Positions 25,092-33,433 of a stretch of DNA of 64,000 bases are shown here, one piece after another. The stretch is from NCBI RefSeq assembly GCF_025165815.1, contig NZ_JAFFZE010000012.1:477368-541367 (forward strand), read 5' to 3'. Position 1 is the stretch's first letter, and the number at the start of each line of letters is the position of its first letter. The notes below the pieces were generated by a model. That model searched no databases. It was given only the letters and a program-made list of their open reading frames with translations, and was not told the origin of the DNA. The position numbers and the translations under genes were made by a program. The DNA comes from Actinophytocola gossypii (lineage in GTDB: Bacteria > Actinomycetota > Actinomycetes > Mycobacteriales > Pseudonocardiaceae).

Positions 25092-25400
25092 GAACACCTC
25101 GCGGACAGTTCGAACTCGACCTCGGCCTGCCGTACGGGCCCGACCCGACTCCGTGGAGCAGCTACGGCAAGTTCGGCTACGTCACCTTCCGGAAGACTGA
25201 CCAGGACCGGCTCAGGATGCTGCGCATCGGCGACTACCTCAGTGCACCGTTCGGCACAACCGAGTACGAGCTCGTGAACTACGGCGTCGAGGGTGTGCAC
25301 CACAAAGGACTGCGGCGGCATCACGACCACCGAGCTGTACGGGGTGGAGAACAACGTGAACCTGCCGGTCAAGTACATCGGGGTCGCCCCGGCAGTTCGC
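25092..25400 (+). pseudogene. Fragment of a sugar-ABC substrate-binding lipoprotein
   Basis: One frame reads FELDLGLPYGPDPTPWSSYG then RMLRIGDYLSAPFGTTEYEL. A shift at about 25295 into the next frame continues TTTELYGVENNVNLPVKYIG. This is the order in LipO/LplA-type family 1 solute-binding proteins (FAAPFGTTEY...YGVEG...LNLPxxYI). Both ends and the lipobox are missing, so only about 100 codons of a dead gene remain. Confidence 0.6.
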
Positions 25401-25478
25401 GAATCCGGGCACCGATCGCGGACGCCAGTCATCGTCGGGGCGTGGGTGCGGGGACATGGGCCAAGTTACGACTCGCAC

Positions 25479-25870
25479 CTGCCCGACGCTCCAACTTCCG
25501 CAGACGAGTCTGGCTACCCGCCGTCAACGGCAACCAGGCGCGCGGCCGGACACCCCTCGCACCCGGACTGCACTTCCACGACCTCCGCCACACCCACAAA
25601 ACCTGGCTCATCGAAGACCGTGTGCCCGAAGTCCTCCAACACCAACGACTCGGCCACCGACTCGACGGCATCCGCGGCGTCTACTCCCACGTCACCCCCA
25701 CGATGATCCACCACATGCTCACCGCACTCCAGACGCGGTGGGAGCAACATGGGAGCACGAATCGGGGTGACCACTACCAAACAACAAGTGTGGTCAAGAT
25801 CAACTGCTCCCAAAATGCTCCCACAGACGCCAAACAGCCCACCGGTGATGATCACCAGCGGGCCGTCTGA
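25479..25870 (+). pseudogene. C-terminal third of a tyrosine integrase next to tRNA-Val repeat
   Basis: The frame reads NFRRRVWLPAVNG then FHDLRHTHKTWLIEDRVPEV with the HxxR catalytic pair, then LGHRLDGIRGVYSHVTPTMI with the second His and the nucleophilic Tyr. It ends at TGA 25868. The N-terminal core-binding and SAM-like domains are absent. The 3' end sits 16 bp from the tRNA-Val repeat, the normal int-att order of actinomycete integrative elements. It was thus the integrase of the element that targeted this tRNA. Confidence 0.8.
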
Positions 25871-25886
25871 CCTGCGCATATTCAGG

Positions 25887-25944
25887 GTGGGCGATACTGG
25901 GATTGAACCAGTGACCCCTACCGTGTCAACGTAGATCAACAAGT
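25887..25944 (-). repeat. Attachment-type direct repeat: 3' part of tRNA-Val(GAC), left copy
   Basis: 58 bp identical to 61109-61166. On the reverse strand it holds an anticodon loop TTGACAC (anticodon GAC), a T-arm with TTCAATC loop and the acceptor 3' strand TATCGCCC. No D-arm can be folded, so it is not a tRNA gene. It is the identity segment that a tRNA-Val-specific integrase leaves at the non-reconstituted end. Confidence 0.8.
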
Positions 25945-25985
25945 ACGCTGACCTGCAGAGACACGACTCCCGCAGGTCGGCGTAC
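25943..25985. other. Conserved inverted repeat beside left att repeat
   Basis: GTACGCTGACCTGC and GCAGGTCGGCGTAC form a 14-bp stem (one G-T pair) with a 15-base loop. The equivalent structure at 61165-61207 has GTG...CAC where this has GTA...TAC, a compensatory change that argues for selection on the structure. It may be an integrase or excisionase arm site, or a terminator. Confidence 0.6.
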
Positions 25986-26385
25986 GTCCGTTCGGAGCAG
26001 CAGAGCGCAGTACACGGCCGGTCGATGCGCTATCCGGCTCCCAACCTGCTCCCACAGTCCGCTCCCAAGCACTACTCAACAGCGGGTATCTGCCCGTCAG
26101 CAGCCCGGACGCGATCGACATGGCGTTCAGGCATGATCAGGGAAACAGCCAAAGCGCGCGGAGCCCCAGCGGAGCTATCGCAATTTCTAGACCTGCGGAA
26201 AACGAAGAAACCAGTTTTCACCATTATCAGGACACCGAACTCTCCCGATATTCTCCTTATCCTCCAGTCGAAAGCCTTGTCCCAGGCCGACCGCATGCCG
26301 CCCGTCCGGCCCGACGCCGCCCACGAGCGGCCGCCCGATCCTTCGCTGCATCCACGAGGGCCCGCAGGAGGGGATCTGACCCAAC
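25986..26385. other. Spacer, no gene seen
   Basis: Similarity to the right-hand att flank continues for another 80-100 bp (CTCCCAnCnTGCTCCCA words) and then ends. No coding frame is supported. Confidence 0.4.
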
Positions 26386-26622
26386 TCACGTCACCGGACG
26401 AGCTCGCCGTCCGACGACCGCGACCACGTCGCCAGAGTGCAGCTGCGCTCCCCTACGGAACTCCACCTGCCCGTTCACCCGCACCTGGCCAGTCTCGATG
26501 AGCTCACGAGCATGCGCCCCGTCCTCGGCGAGGCCACCCAGCTTGAGGAACTGGCCAAGTCGGATCGGCAACTCTGCGACCGGAACGTCCTGGATCGATG
26601 ACGACGACACGGTACTCATCAT
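26386..26622 (-). CDS. S4-domain RNA-binding protein
   Basis: 78 residues starting MMSTVSSSSIQDVPVAELPI. The S4 fold reads LGQFLKLGGLAEDGAHAREL then IETGQVRVNGQVEFRRGAQL and HSGDVVAVVG. This is the short YbcJ/RqcP-like arrangement of an alpha-L motif that binds structured RNA (rRNA or tRNA). It is a single-domain protein of usual length. It converges with nothing and overlaps the upstream edge of a LuxR relic. Why it sits at the edge of a mobile island is unclear. Confidence 0.8.
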   Translation of the reverse strand: MMSTVSSSSIQDVPVAELPIRLGQFLKLGGLAEDGAHARELIETGQVRVNGQVEFRRGAQLHSGDVVAVVGRRARPVT

Positions 26623-26706
26623 CGCCGACCGAGTCTCATCGACCGCGACCACCTCGACACCCGTTCGCCTCCGCCCACAGGGCTCGCTGAACCACCACGC
26701 TCGGCG

Positions 26707-26967
26707 GTGCGTTCGCTGAACGAGTTCACCGACCTGCTCTGGGAGCGAGCGACACCGGTGCCCTCGGCGGTCGCGAGCCTGCCGACACCACGCAGCGAGA
26801 CGATCCTGCGGCTGCTGGCCGAGAGCCTGACCGACGAGGCCGTGGCACGGAAGCTCGGCGTCAGCGTCCGCACGGTCCGCAAGGACGTCGCGACGACGAT
26901 GAGCGACATGTCGGCGCACAGCCGCTTCCAGGCCGGCGTGTACCCGGCTCGGCTGGGCATGCTCTGA
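26707..26967 (+). pseudogene. LuxR-type HTH C-terminal fragment
   Basis: 86 codons reading NEFTDLLWERATPVP then ILRLLAESLTDEAVARKLGV and SVRTVRKDVATTMSDM. This is the C-terminal end of the TrmB/LuxR-like actinobacterial regulators that carry a long sensor domain in front. The frame stays open some codons upstream but loses similarity near the S4 gene start. A free HTH of this size could still be made from the GTG at 26707, but truncation is the simpler reading. Confidence 0.6.
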
Positions 26968-27243
26968 CAGTCTCGTGGCAGCGCCGGCGCCGGTCGGCTC
27001 CCAGCAGGTCGTAGCCGTTCGTTCGCTCGATGCGGGTGCTGGCAGCGGATGCCCGACGCTCATCAATCCCAAGGATTACGTTCAGGGCCGCGCCGGCGTG
27101 GCTCGGCCGCCGGCAGGCCGTCGTCGGTGAGAACGTGGTCGATCGGTCCAGCCGGTTCGCGTTGAGTTCGTCGACGCCGGTGAGCGTTTGCGATAGTCTC
27201 GCTGTGATCATCGGTGTCGGGGCCTGACGTATCTGGGGTACGC

Positions 27244-29526
27244 GTGCGGTCTCTGCTGTCTGCTGTCCTGGTCACCACGCTCGCCGCAGGTGGCCTCACG
27301 GTGTCCGCTAGCTCTCCGGCTGTCGCGCAGCCCGAGGAGCCCATGGCCGCGACGTACACCGCGACGACACCGGTGCGCGTGCTCGATACTCGGCACGCCG
27401 TCGGGAGCCCCACCACGACGCCGGTCGGACCCCGCGGGTCGTTGACCGTCGACCTCTCCGAACGGCTCCCCGCGACCGCGACGGCCGTGGTCCTCAACGT
27501 GACCGCGGTGGCGCCCACGGCCTCGACCTACATCACCGCCTGGCCCGCCGGCACGCCCCGCCCCGATGTCTCGAACCTCAACCTGGCCCCCGGCGAGACC
27601 CGCCCCAACATGGTGACCGTGGCGCTCGGCACCAGCCGTACGGTCTCCCTCTACAACAACGCCGGCAGCACCCATCTACTCGCCGACCTCAGCGGCTACT
27701 ACTCCACCGGCGCGGGCGCCCGGTACACCGGCCGGGACGCCGAACGGGTCGCCGCCATCCGCCTGCCGGCCCGTGGGACAGGCGACCTGGACCTGGCGCC
27801 GTTCGTGCCGTCATCGGCGGTCGCGGTGGTGCTCAACGTGACCGGCACCCGCGCGACCGCGAACACCTACGTCACCGCGTGGCCCACCGACGCGCCACGC
27901 CCCGGTGTCTCGGCACTCAACCTGGCCGCCGGCCGGACGAGCGCAAACCTGGTGACAGTGCCCCTTGGCGCGGACCGCGGCGTGAGCCTCTACAACAACG
28001 CCGGCACCATCGACACCTTCGCCGACCTGGTCGGCTTCTACACCCCGGAGTTCGGCGCGGTCTTCGCCCCGGTCACCCCGACCCGGGTGTTCGACACCCG
28101 CAACGCCCTCGGCACGGGACTGTCCACACCCCAGGCGATTCCTGCCCGCTCGTACACACACATGCTGCCCGGCAACCCGCTGCCCGGCACCGCCGTGTCG
28201 GCCGTACTCAACCTCACCGGTGTCGCACCCACGGCCGACACCTACCTCACCGTGTACCAGTCGCGCATCGGCAGCCTCCCGAGCACCTCGAGCGTCGAGG
28301 TCGCACGTGGACAGATCACGTCTAACCTGACCGTGGCACGAGTCGAGTCGAACCCACCGTGGACACGCACGTTCGTCTACAACCACAATGGAGCGACGCA
28401 CACGATCGCCGATCTCACCGGCTACTTCTGGGTGCCGCCGACGGACTGTACGACCGACTGCGCCGTGGTCTGGGGTCACAACCGCGGCACCACCGGCACC
28501 GGCACCACCACCGACCACGTGACCCGACCCGCGTCCCCGACCGGGCTCGACGGCGTCATCGCCATCGCCGACCATGCGGCGGTCCGCGACGACGGCACGG
28601 TATGGACGTGGGGCGGCAACTCCGACGGCCAGCTCGGCACCGGCTGGCGCGGCGGCGACTCCACGATTCCGTTGCGCGTCACCGGCCTGGCCGACGGCGT
28701 CGCGGTGGCAAGCGCCGAACGGGCGAACCTCGCGCTGCGCTCCGACGGCACGGTGTGGGCCTGGGGCACCAACGACAACGGCCTCCTCGGCCGCACCGGC
28801 TCGACCGCCTCGGCCGTACCGGTCCGGGTGCCCGGGCTGAACGACGTCACCGCGATCGCGGCCGCGAATGGCACCGCCTACGCCGTCCGCGCCGACGGAT
28901 CGGTGTGGGCCTGGGGAGCCAACTCCCACGGCCAACTCGGACGCGGCGTGGTCAACAACCTGCCCCAGCCCCAGCCGGCACCCGTACCCGACGTCACGGA
29001 CATCACCGCGGTCGCCACAAGCGGAGACCAGACCTACGCCCTGCGCGGAAACGGCACCGTGCTCGCGTGGGGCTACAACCTCAACGGCGAGATGGGCAAC
29101 GGCAGCACCGGCACGATGGTGCCCAGCCCGGTCCAGGTCTCCGGCCTCACCGACGTCGTCGCCATCTCCGGCGACCTTGGGAACGGCTTCGCCGCGAAGT
29201 CCGACGGCACGGTGTGGGCCTGGGGTCAGGGTGGCTGGGGAGTACTCGGCATCGAGAACGCCTGCCAGGTGCTACCGGACTGCGCGGCCACGACGCCCAG
29301 GCAGGTACCCGGCCTCAGCGACATCGTCGACCTCGCCGGCCTCGGCGACGCCGTCATCGCACTGGACTCCACCGGACAGGTCCACGGCTGGGGCTCCAAC
29401 ACGCACCGCGAACTCCCCGGCACGAACGTCGGCTTCTCCACGGCCACACCACTCCCCCTGCCCGACCTCACCCACGTCGAAAACATTTCCAATGGCACCA
29501 ACGGCGGCCGGGCAGTCCTGGAATAG
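27244..29526 (+). CDS. Secreted protein with tandem propeller-like repeats and an RCC1 domain
   Basis: About 760 residues. A GTG at 27244 starts a signal peptide (RSLLSAVLVTTLAAGG, cleavage near SPAVAQ). Residues about 35-400 hold three repeats of about 120 residues. Each has a PxRVxDTR start, an AVVLNVTxxxxTxxTYxTxW middle and a YNNxGxxHxxADLxGYY end. From about residue 410 come six or seven RCC1 repeats (WGxNxxGQLGxG and ALRxDGTVWAWG). RCC1 propellers bind proteins or DNA; in secreted actinomycete proteins their role is unknown. It stands alone and is intact, unlike most neighbours, so it may be useful cargo of the island. Confidence 0.82.
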   Translation: MRSLLSAVLVTTLAAGGLTVSASSPAVAQPEEPMAATYTATTPVRVLDTRHAVGSPTTTPVGPRGSLTVDLSERLPATATAVVLNVTAVAPTASTYITAWPAGTPRPDVSNLNLAPGETRPNMVTVALGTSRTVSLYNNAGSTHLLADLSGYYSTGAGARYTGRDAERVAAIRLPARGTGDLDLAPFVPSSAVAVVLNVTGTRATANTYVTAWPTDAPRPGVSALNLAAGRTSANLVTVPLGADRGVSLYNNAGTIDTFADLVGFYTPEFGAVFAPVTPTRVFDTRNALGTGLSTPQAIPARSYTHMLPGNPLPGTAVSAVLNLTGVAPTADTYLTVYQSRIGSLPSTSSVEVARGQITSNLTVARVESNPPWTRTFVYNHNGATHTIADLTGYFWVPPTDCTTDCAVVWGHNRGTTGTGTTTDHVTRPASPTGLDGVIAIADHAAVRDDGTVWTWGGNSDGQLGTGWRGGDSTIPLRVTGLADGVAVASAERANLALRSDGTVWAWGTNDNGLLGRTGSTASAVPVRVPGLNDVTAIAAANGTAYAVRADGSVWAWGANSHGQLGRGVVNNLPQPQPAPVPDVTDITAVATSGDQTYALRGNGTVLAWGYNLNGEMGNGSTGTMVPSPVQVSGLTDVVAISGDLGNGFAAKSDGTVWAWGQGGWGVLGIENACQVLPDCAATTPRQVPGLSDIVDLAGLGDAVIALDSTGQVHGWGSNTHRELPGTNVGFSTATPLPLPDLTHVENISNGTNGGRAVLE

Positions 29527-29573
29527 TTGCCCGCCTCACCCCAAGAGTGTGGTCGCCGTCACACCCTCACGTA

Positions 29574-30427
29574 GAGCCCCTAACACATTGGGAATCTTGG
29601 TTTGGGATGATCTTGTGGTGGCTGCGCCCTGGATTGTGTCGGACGAGTTGTGGTCTCGGATCGAGCCGTTACTGCCGGTTCGGCCGGTGAGTCGGACCGG
29701 GCCGAAGCCGTTGCCGGATCGGCAGGTGCTGCAAGGGATCCTGTTCGTGCTCTACACCGGCATCGGCTGGGAGGATCTCCCTCAGGAACTCGGGTTCGGC
29801 TCCGGAATGACCTGCTGGCGCCGGCTGCGGGACTGGCAGACCGCTGGGGTGTTCGACCAGCTCCACCAGGCGCTGCTCGCGGAGCTGAACGCAGCGGGCC
29901 GGATCGACTGGTCACGCGCGTGCGTGGACGCCTCCCACGTGCGGGCGAACAAGGGGGTGCCGCGACCGGCCCGAGCCCGGTCGACCGAGGCAAGACCGGC
30001 TCCAAACACCACCTGATCTGCAAATGGCGGCGGGATCCCGCTCGCGGTGACGCTGACCGGCGGCAACCGCAACGACATCACCCAACTGGTTCCACTCCTG
30101 GACGCCCTACCGCCGGTCCGCGGCCGCCGAGGCCGACCGCGTCGCAAGCCCGACGTGATCGTGGCCGACCGCGCGGCTACGACCACGACAAATACCGCAC
30201 CCTGTTACGCCAGCGCGGAATCCGACCACTGATCAGCCGGCGCGGCACCAGAGACAACAACCAACCCGTCCGATGAGAGTCGTCGAACAGACCCTCGCCC
30301 TGCTCCCCAGTTCCGCCGCCTCGCCGAACGCTGGGAACGCCGCACCGACATCCACCACGGCTTCCTCACCCTCGCCACCAGCATCATCTGCTGGCGCAGA
30401 CTCCCCAACACAATGCGTTAGGAGCTC
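29574..30427 (+). mobile_element. IS5-family element, copy 1, transposase frameshifted
   Basis: 854 bp bounded by imperfect inverted repeats GAGCCCCTAACACATTG and CAATGCGTTAGGAGCTC, flanked by TA on both sides. The transposase starts as VVAAPWIVSDELWSRIEPLL and is intact to DASHVRANKG at about 29955. It then shifts frame several times (KHHLIC, TGGNRNDITQLVPLLDALPP and NTAPCY where copy 2 has DHDKYR). At least three frameshifts mean it cannot transpose itself. It is the IS427-like group by its short size and TA target. Confidence 0.8.
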
Positions 30428-30900
30428 TAAGCGTCCCGATACCACGAGCCACACGCGCCCAGGGGAAGAATAGACTTCCAATGGCGGCAAGTTCGCCGAG
30501 GGTTGCGCCGCGTACTGAGACGGGAAGGTCTGAGCATATGTCATCGTCAGTATATTCGGCGCAGTATGCGTCTCGGAACTGGAGAGTTTGGTCGGTTCGG
30601 AAGTTTTAGCATGGCGAGCACAGGTCGCCTGGGTTTCCGATGGAAGGGCCAGAAGAGCCGTTGACCTCATGAACCGCGCTAGGTAGGCACCTGAGACTTG
30701 GGTCATTGGGGGAACCTTACCGTTCCGAGGGCCGTTCGACACCTTCCAGTAGGGGGCGTCACCAAAGTGCATTTGGCGAACCTAGGCTCCACTGGATGTA
30801 GCACCCAGTACAGAAGGACTGACCCAGACGTATTTGCGGAAGCCGGGGACGAACTGACCGAGGAGAGTGCTGCAGGACGTCTGCCATTCAATTGCCCCTC
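30428..30900. other. AT-richer spacer, no gene recognised
   Basis: This stretch is visibly less GC-rich than the chromosome-like parts of the window and has many stops in every frame. It may hold relics of immunity genes, but no motif was recognised. Confidence 0.4.
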
Positions 30901-31299
30901 CTACAGCATTACTCTGGTTGGATCTACGCTGGCGGCCGGCCAAACCACGCCGTCACTATCGATCACCCAGATCGGTTCGGCGAGTGCCTCCTCCAGCCTT
31001 CGCACCGTACGCGCGAATAGATCCGCCCATCGGCACTCGACGTAGCACGTGGCCATATCGGCCAGGCCTTGCGGCAGGGAGGCCTTCTCACTCGCGACAG
31101 CCAGCTCGTCATCATCAATATCTAAGACGCCATCTTCGTTCGCGAACACTGTGAACATACGACCGTCGTCGTCCAATATCTGAACAACGGCGTTAGGTCC
31201 TGTGAGATCTAGGGACGCTTCACCTCCCTCATCAATCAGAAATTGTCGAACCTTGGCAAAAATCTCATCGTCGTTTGCTGCCAAGAAAGCGCTTTTCAT
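30901..31299 (-). CDS. Putative immunity protein for the toxin at 31265
   Basis: 132 residues, acidic, beginning MKSAFLAANDDEIFAKVRQF with no signal or membrane segment. Its start lies inside the last 35 bases of the toxin gene in another frame, the usual layout of polymorphic-toxin/immunity pairs. The sequence (FLIDEGGEASLDLTGPNAVV, VYVECRWADLF-like ending) does not match a family that can be named with confidence; a SUKH- or Imm-type antidote is the functional guess. AT-rich codon use marks it as foreign. It is expected to bind and block the toxin tip in the cytosol. Confidence 0.65.
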   Translation of the reverse strand: MKSAFLAANDDEIFAKVRQFLIDEGGEASLDLTGPNAVVQILDDDGRMFTVFANEDGVLDIDDDELAVASEKASLPQGLADMATCYVECRWADLFARTVRRLEEALAEPIWVIDSDGVVWPAASVDPTRVML

Positions 31300-32015
31300 T
31301 TCTATTCAGCCCACTATTCGAAGTGTCCACGTTGATATGAGGGCCCTTCACCTGATCATAGCCCATCCTAAACCTCTTGAATTCACCGTTTACCCGAGTG
31401 GTGAATCCGACTACCTTGCCGTAGGTCGTCGGCGACGATTCGCGGCGTCCGACGTACGGCTGCCGAGTAGCTGAATCGATCTCACCTAGCAGATCGAGCG
31501 CCTTGTTCCGGGCTTGTTCGCAGCTGCCGAAGCTATGCAGGACAACTTCCTTGCATCCCACACCGGAGTTGTGAACGAGAACCGGCGTCTCGCCCGCCAG
31601 CACATAGTACGTGTGTATGTCACGAATGGTGAGGTTGTATGGGTGTAGCGGGTGCGTCGTAGTCCCCAGTGGGGGTGTCTGCTTGGTATTGGCGTAGTTC
31701 GGTGGTGTGGCCGCGGGCGTTGGTGATGGTGGTGGTGCGCCACTTGTCGACCGCGCCGTCCTGGAAGACCTGGGCTACGACACGGTCGGCGCCGTCGTAC
31801 TCGGTGCGGGTCAGCCCGGGGATTTCAATGTCGGAGGCGACCCAGAGATCAGTGTCTATCGGCGCGTTGTTGTAGTACGGCTGGGTTTCCTTGTGGACGC
31901 AGCCGTGGGAGTCGTAGCGGATGTCGGTCAGCAGGCGGCCGCCGCCCACCGCGGGTGCCTGCACCTGGCGTTTGCGGAGCAGGCCGTCGAACAGTGCGTG
32001 GCACGACGCGGCACA
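31265..32015 (-). pseudogene. Collapsed RHS polymorphic toxin with intact C-terminal toxin tip
   Basis: Upstream part (about 32015-31650): RHS-shell sequence KRQVQAPAVGGGRLLTDIRY, PYYNNAPIDTDLWVASDIEI, TTELRQYQADTPTGDY. An internal deletion with frame change then joins the last residues of a Hint domain (YNLTIRDIHTYYVLAGETPV) and LVHNSG to the toxin tip. The tip reads GSCEQARNKALDLLGEIDS then YGKVVGFTTRVNGEFKRFRM and KGPHINVDTSNSGLNRNEKR to a stop at 31265. The tip resembles small basic RNase-like tips of RHS proteins but the family is not certain. With shell and Hint broken it cannot be delivered; it persists as a tip/immunity cassette. Confidence 0.65.
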
Positions 32016-32039
32016 GCCGGTACGCTCCGTAAACTTCGG

Positions 32040-32180
32040 CAAAATGCCTACTACGACCGCAAGCGAGACGAGGGGAAACGACACCCCCAGGCCGTCATGG
32101 CGCTCGCGCGCCGACGACTCAACGTCCTCTAGGCCATGCTGCGCGATAGCACGCGATATCGACCCCACCCCGCCGCACCG
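32040..32180 (+). pseudogene. C-terminal fragment of an IS110-family recombinase
   Basis: The frame reads NAYYDRKRDEGKRHPQAVMA then LARRRLNVL, an in-frame TAG, and AMLRDSTRY. This parallels TYYKRKRAEGKHHVAAITCL and ARRRIDVLYAMLRDRTLY of the intact IS110 protein at 34928. It is only the last 45 residues and is broken. Confidence 0.7.
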
Positions 32181-32211
32181 CAGCTTGACAACATCAGTGG
32201 GAATCACTCAC

Positions 32212-32262
32212 AGTGTCCATCTCGCCGGACCTTCGGCCCGGCGGGGTGTCCTGGCACCTGCG
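32212..32262. repeat. IS256-type end relic
   Basis: CACTCACAGTGTCCATCTCG then CCGGACCTTCGGCCCGGCG match the subterminal part of the IS256 copies at 59398-59440 and 63075-63115. The outer inverted repeat has decayed. Confidence 0.6.
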
Positions 32263-32460
32263 GATCGCCGCGAGTCCCGACAGCGCAGAAAGTGCTGCAG
32301 GCGGATTCAATCAATAGCCAATACTCAATGTGCTCCACCTCGTCTGGAACATGAGGACTTTACATCGATTGACCAGACGTTTCCAAACCCACGAAACAAA
32401 CTCGGCTCAGAAATATCTTGCTCCCTGACTGCTGTGACGGATACGCATTTACTTTCTACA

Positions 32461-32799
32461 TTAAAAGAACCAAAATCGGAGAAAAGATTTCCCAGTACTA
32501 GCTTTCAGCGAAGCATAATGGGCGTTCAGATGACCCAATTGCCTTAGATTCACTATTGGTCGAAATTGTCCATAGCGATCGACAAGCAGCGGAGGTACCA
32601 GCGCGGTATCATGCGAGAGACGGTGAAGTTGGACCGAGAATCCGAAACAGATCCAATCTTCCTCCGAAAAATTGAAATAAAACTCGATCAGTCCGTAATC
32701 GCGCCGCATCCAACTCTTGGGCCGCACATCATCAATGTAGTTCTTGCCAAGAGCCGCCTCGATCTCGTTAGTGGTCGACCTAAGTCGCTCATCACGCAC
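32461..32799 (-). CDS. Orphan immunity-like protein
   Basis: 112 residues from GTG 32799. The sequence (EIEAALGKNYIDDVRPKSWM, YGLIEFYFNFSEEDWICFGF, HRLSHDTALVPPLL) is an alpha/beta protein with strong AT-rich codon use. Its size, composition and place directly behind toxin-immunity pair A mark it as a second immunity gene whose toxin tip is missing or reduced to the small frame upstream. The family cannot be named. The stop is followed by decayed IS ends. Confidence 0.55.
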   Translation of the reverse strand: MRDERLRSTTNEIEAALGKNYIDDVRPKSWMRRDYGLIEFYFNFSEEDWICFGFSVQLHRLSHDTALVPPLLVDRYGQFRPIVNLRQLGHLNAHYASLKASTGKSFLRFWFF

Positions 32800-32881
32800 G
32801 CTCTAATGCCTTCATCAAAAAATGCATCTCTGATGCGCGATTCTTGTGCATTCCCCACTCGCTGGCGTTCATGCTCGCCAT
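32792..32881 (-). CDS. Small ORF, possible remnant of a toxin-tip end
   Basis: 29 codons from ATG 32881 reading NASEWGMHKNRASEMHFLMK then ALERA, stopping 8 bases inside the next gene. A frame open 13 codons further upstream gives ADLIDKARSAMASM. The 8-base overlap with a downstream immunity-like gene is the layout of toxin/immunity pairs, so this may be the tail of a displaced toxin or an immunity subunit. Confidence 0.35.
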   Translation of the reverse strand: MASMNASEWGMHKNRASEMHFLMKALERA

Positions 32882-32941
32882 GGCGCTTCGCGCCTTATCA
32901 ATTAGATCGGCGCAAATCAAGATGACCTACGTAAGGGGCCC

Positions 32942-33433
32942 TTACTCCACGGCCTCGATGTTGGATATGCGAACTGCTTTTCCATCTCGCATACGACGTA
33001 TGTAACAGAAACTCGAACGTTCGTAAGGAATCTCGACCACCGAGCTACGCTGAAAATTTTCTGAGTCCACCTTTGCTGCCTGAACTATATCGAAGGGGTG
33101 CTCATGTGTAACGAGACGCACAAGTGCTAAATCTTCTTCCAAAGATGACTGGCACGATATCCAACTCATAGGTGAGTAGTCCGCAACATCAATATCATAG
33201 GTCGATAACGGTAGCTGTGCGTCATCCCGCCCCCGATCCATCGCAATGGGTTGCGCAACAAAAGCATTAAATACGGCCTGCTGCAATTTCTCCCATTCGT
33301 AATGCTGCTCCATTGCATCCGCCCAGACCATTCTGGCGCGCTCAGCGACTGGCACAAGAGCAATCAGTGCCGATCGAAAATTGCTAATTAGCTCGTCGAT
33401 ACTGGCAGTATAGACATCGTCCTCGTCTTCCAT
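32942..33433 (-). CDS. Putative immunity protein for the Hint-type toxin
   Basis: 163 residues, acidic, beginning MEDEDDVYTASIDELISNF. Its ATG overlaps the toxin stop (TGATG), so it is translated with the toxin. No membrane segment. Mixed helix and strand with ISNIEAVE at the end; family not recognised. Codon use is AT-rich like the other immunity genes here. Cytosolic antidote to the toxin tip at 33433-33700 is the inferred role. Confidence 0.65.
   Translation of the reverse strand: MEDEDDVYTASIDELISNFRSALIALVPVAERARMVWADAMEQHYEWEKLQQAVFNAFVAQPIAMDRGRDDAQLPLSTYDIDVADYSPMSWISCQSSLEEDLALVRLVTHEHPFDIVQAAKVDSENFQRSSVVEIPYERSSFCYIRRMRDGKAVRISNIEAVE

Noticed and set aside
25887..25960. Complete tRNA-Val gene
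   Set aside because: Anticodon stem has a mismatch and no D-arm or 5' acceptor strand is present, so it is an att-type fragment.
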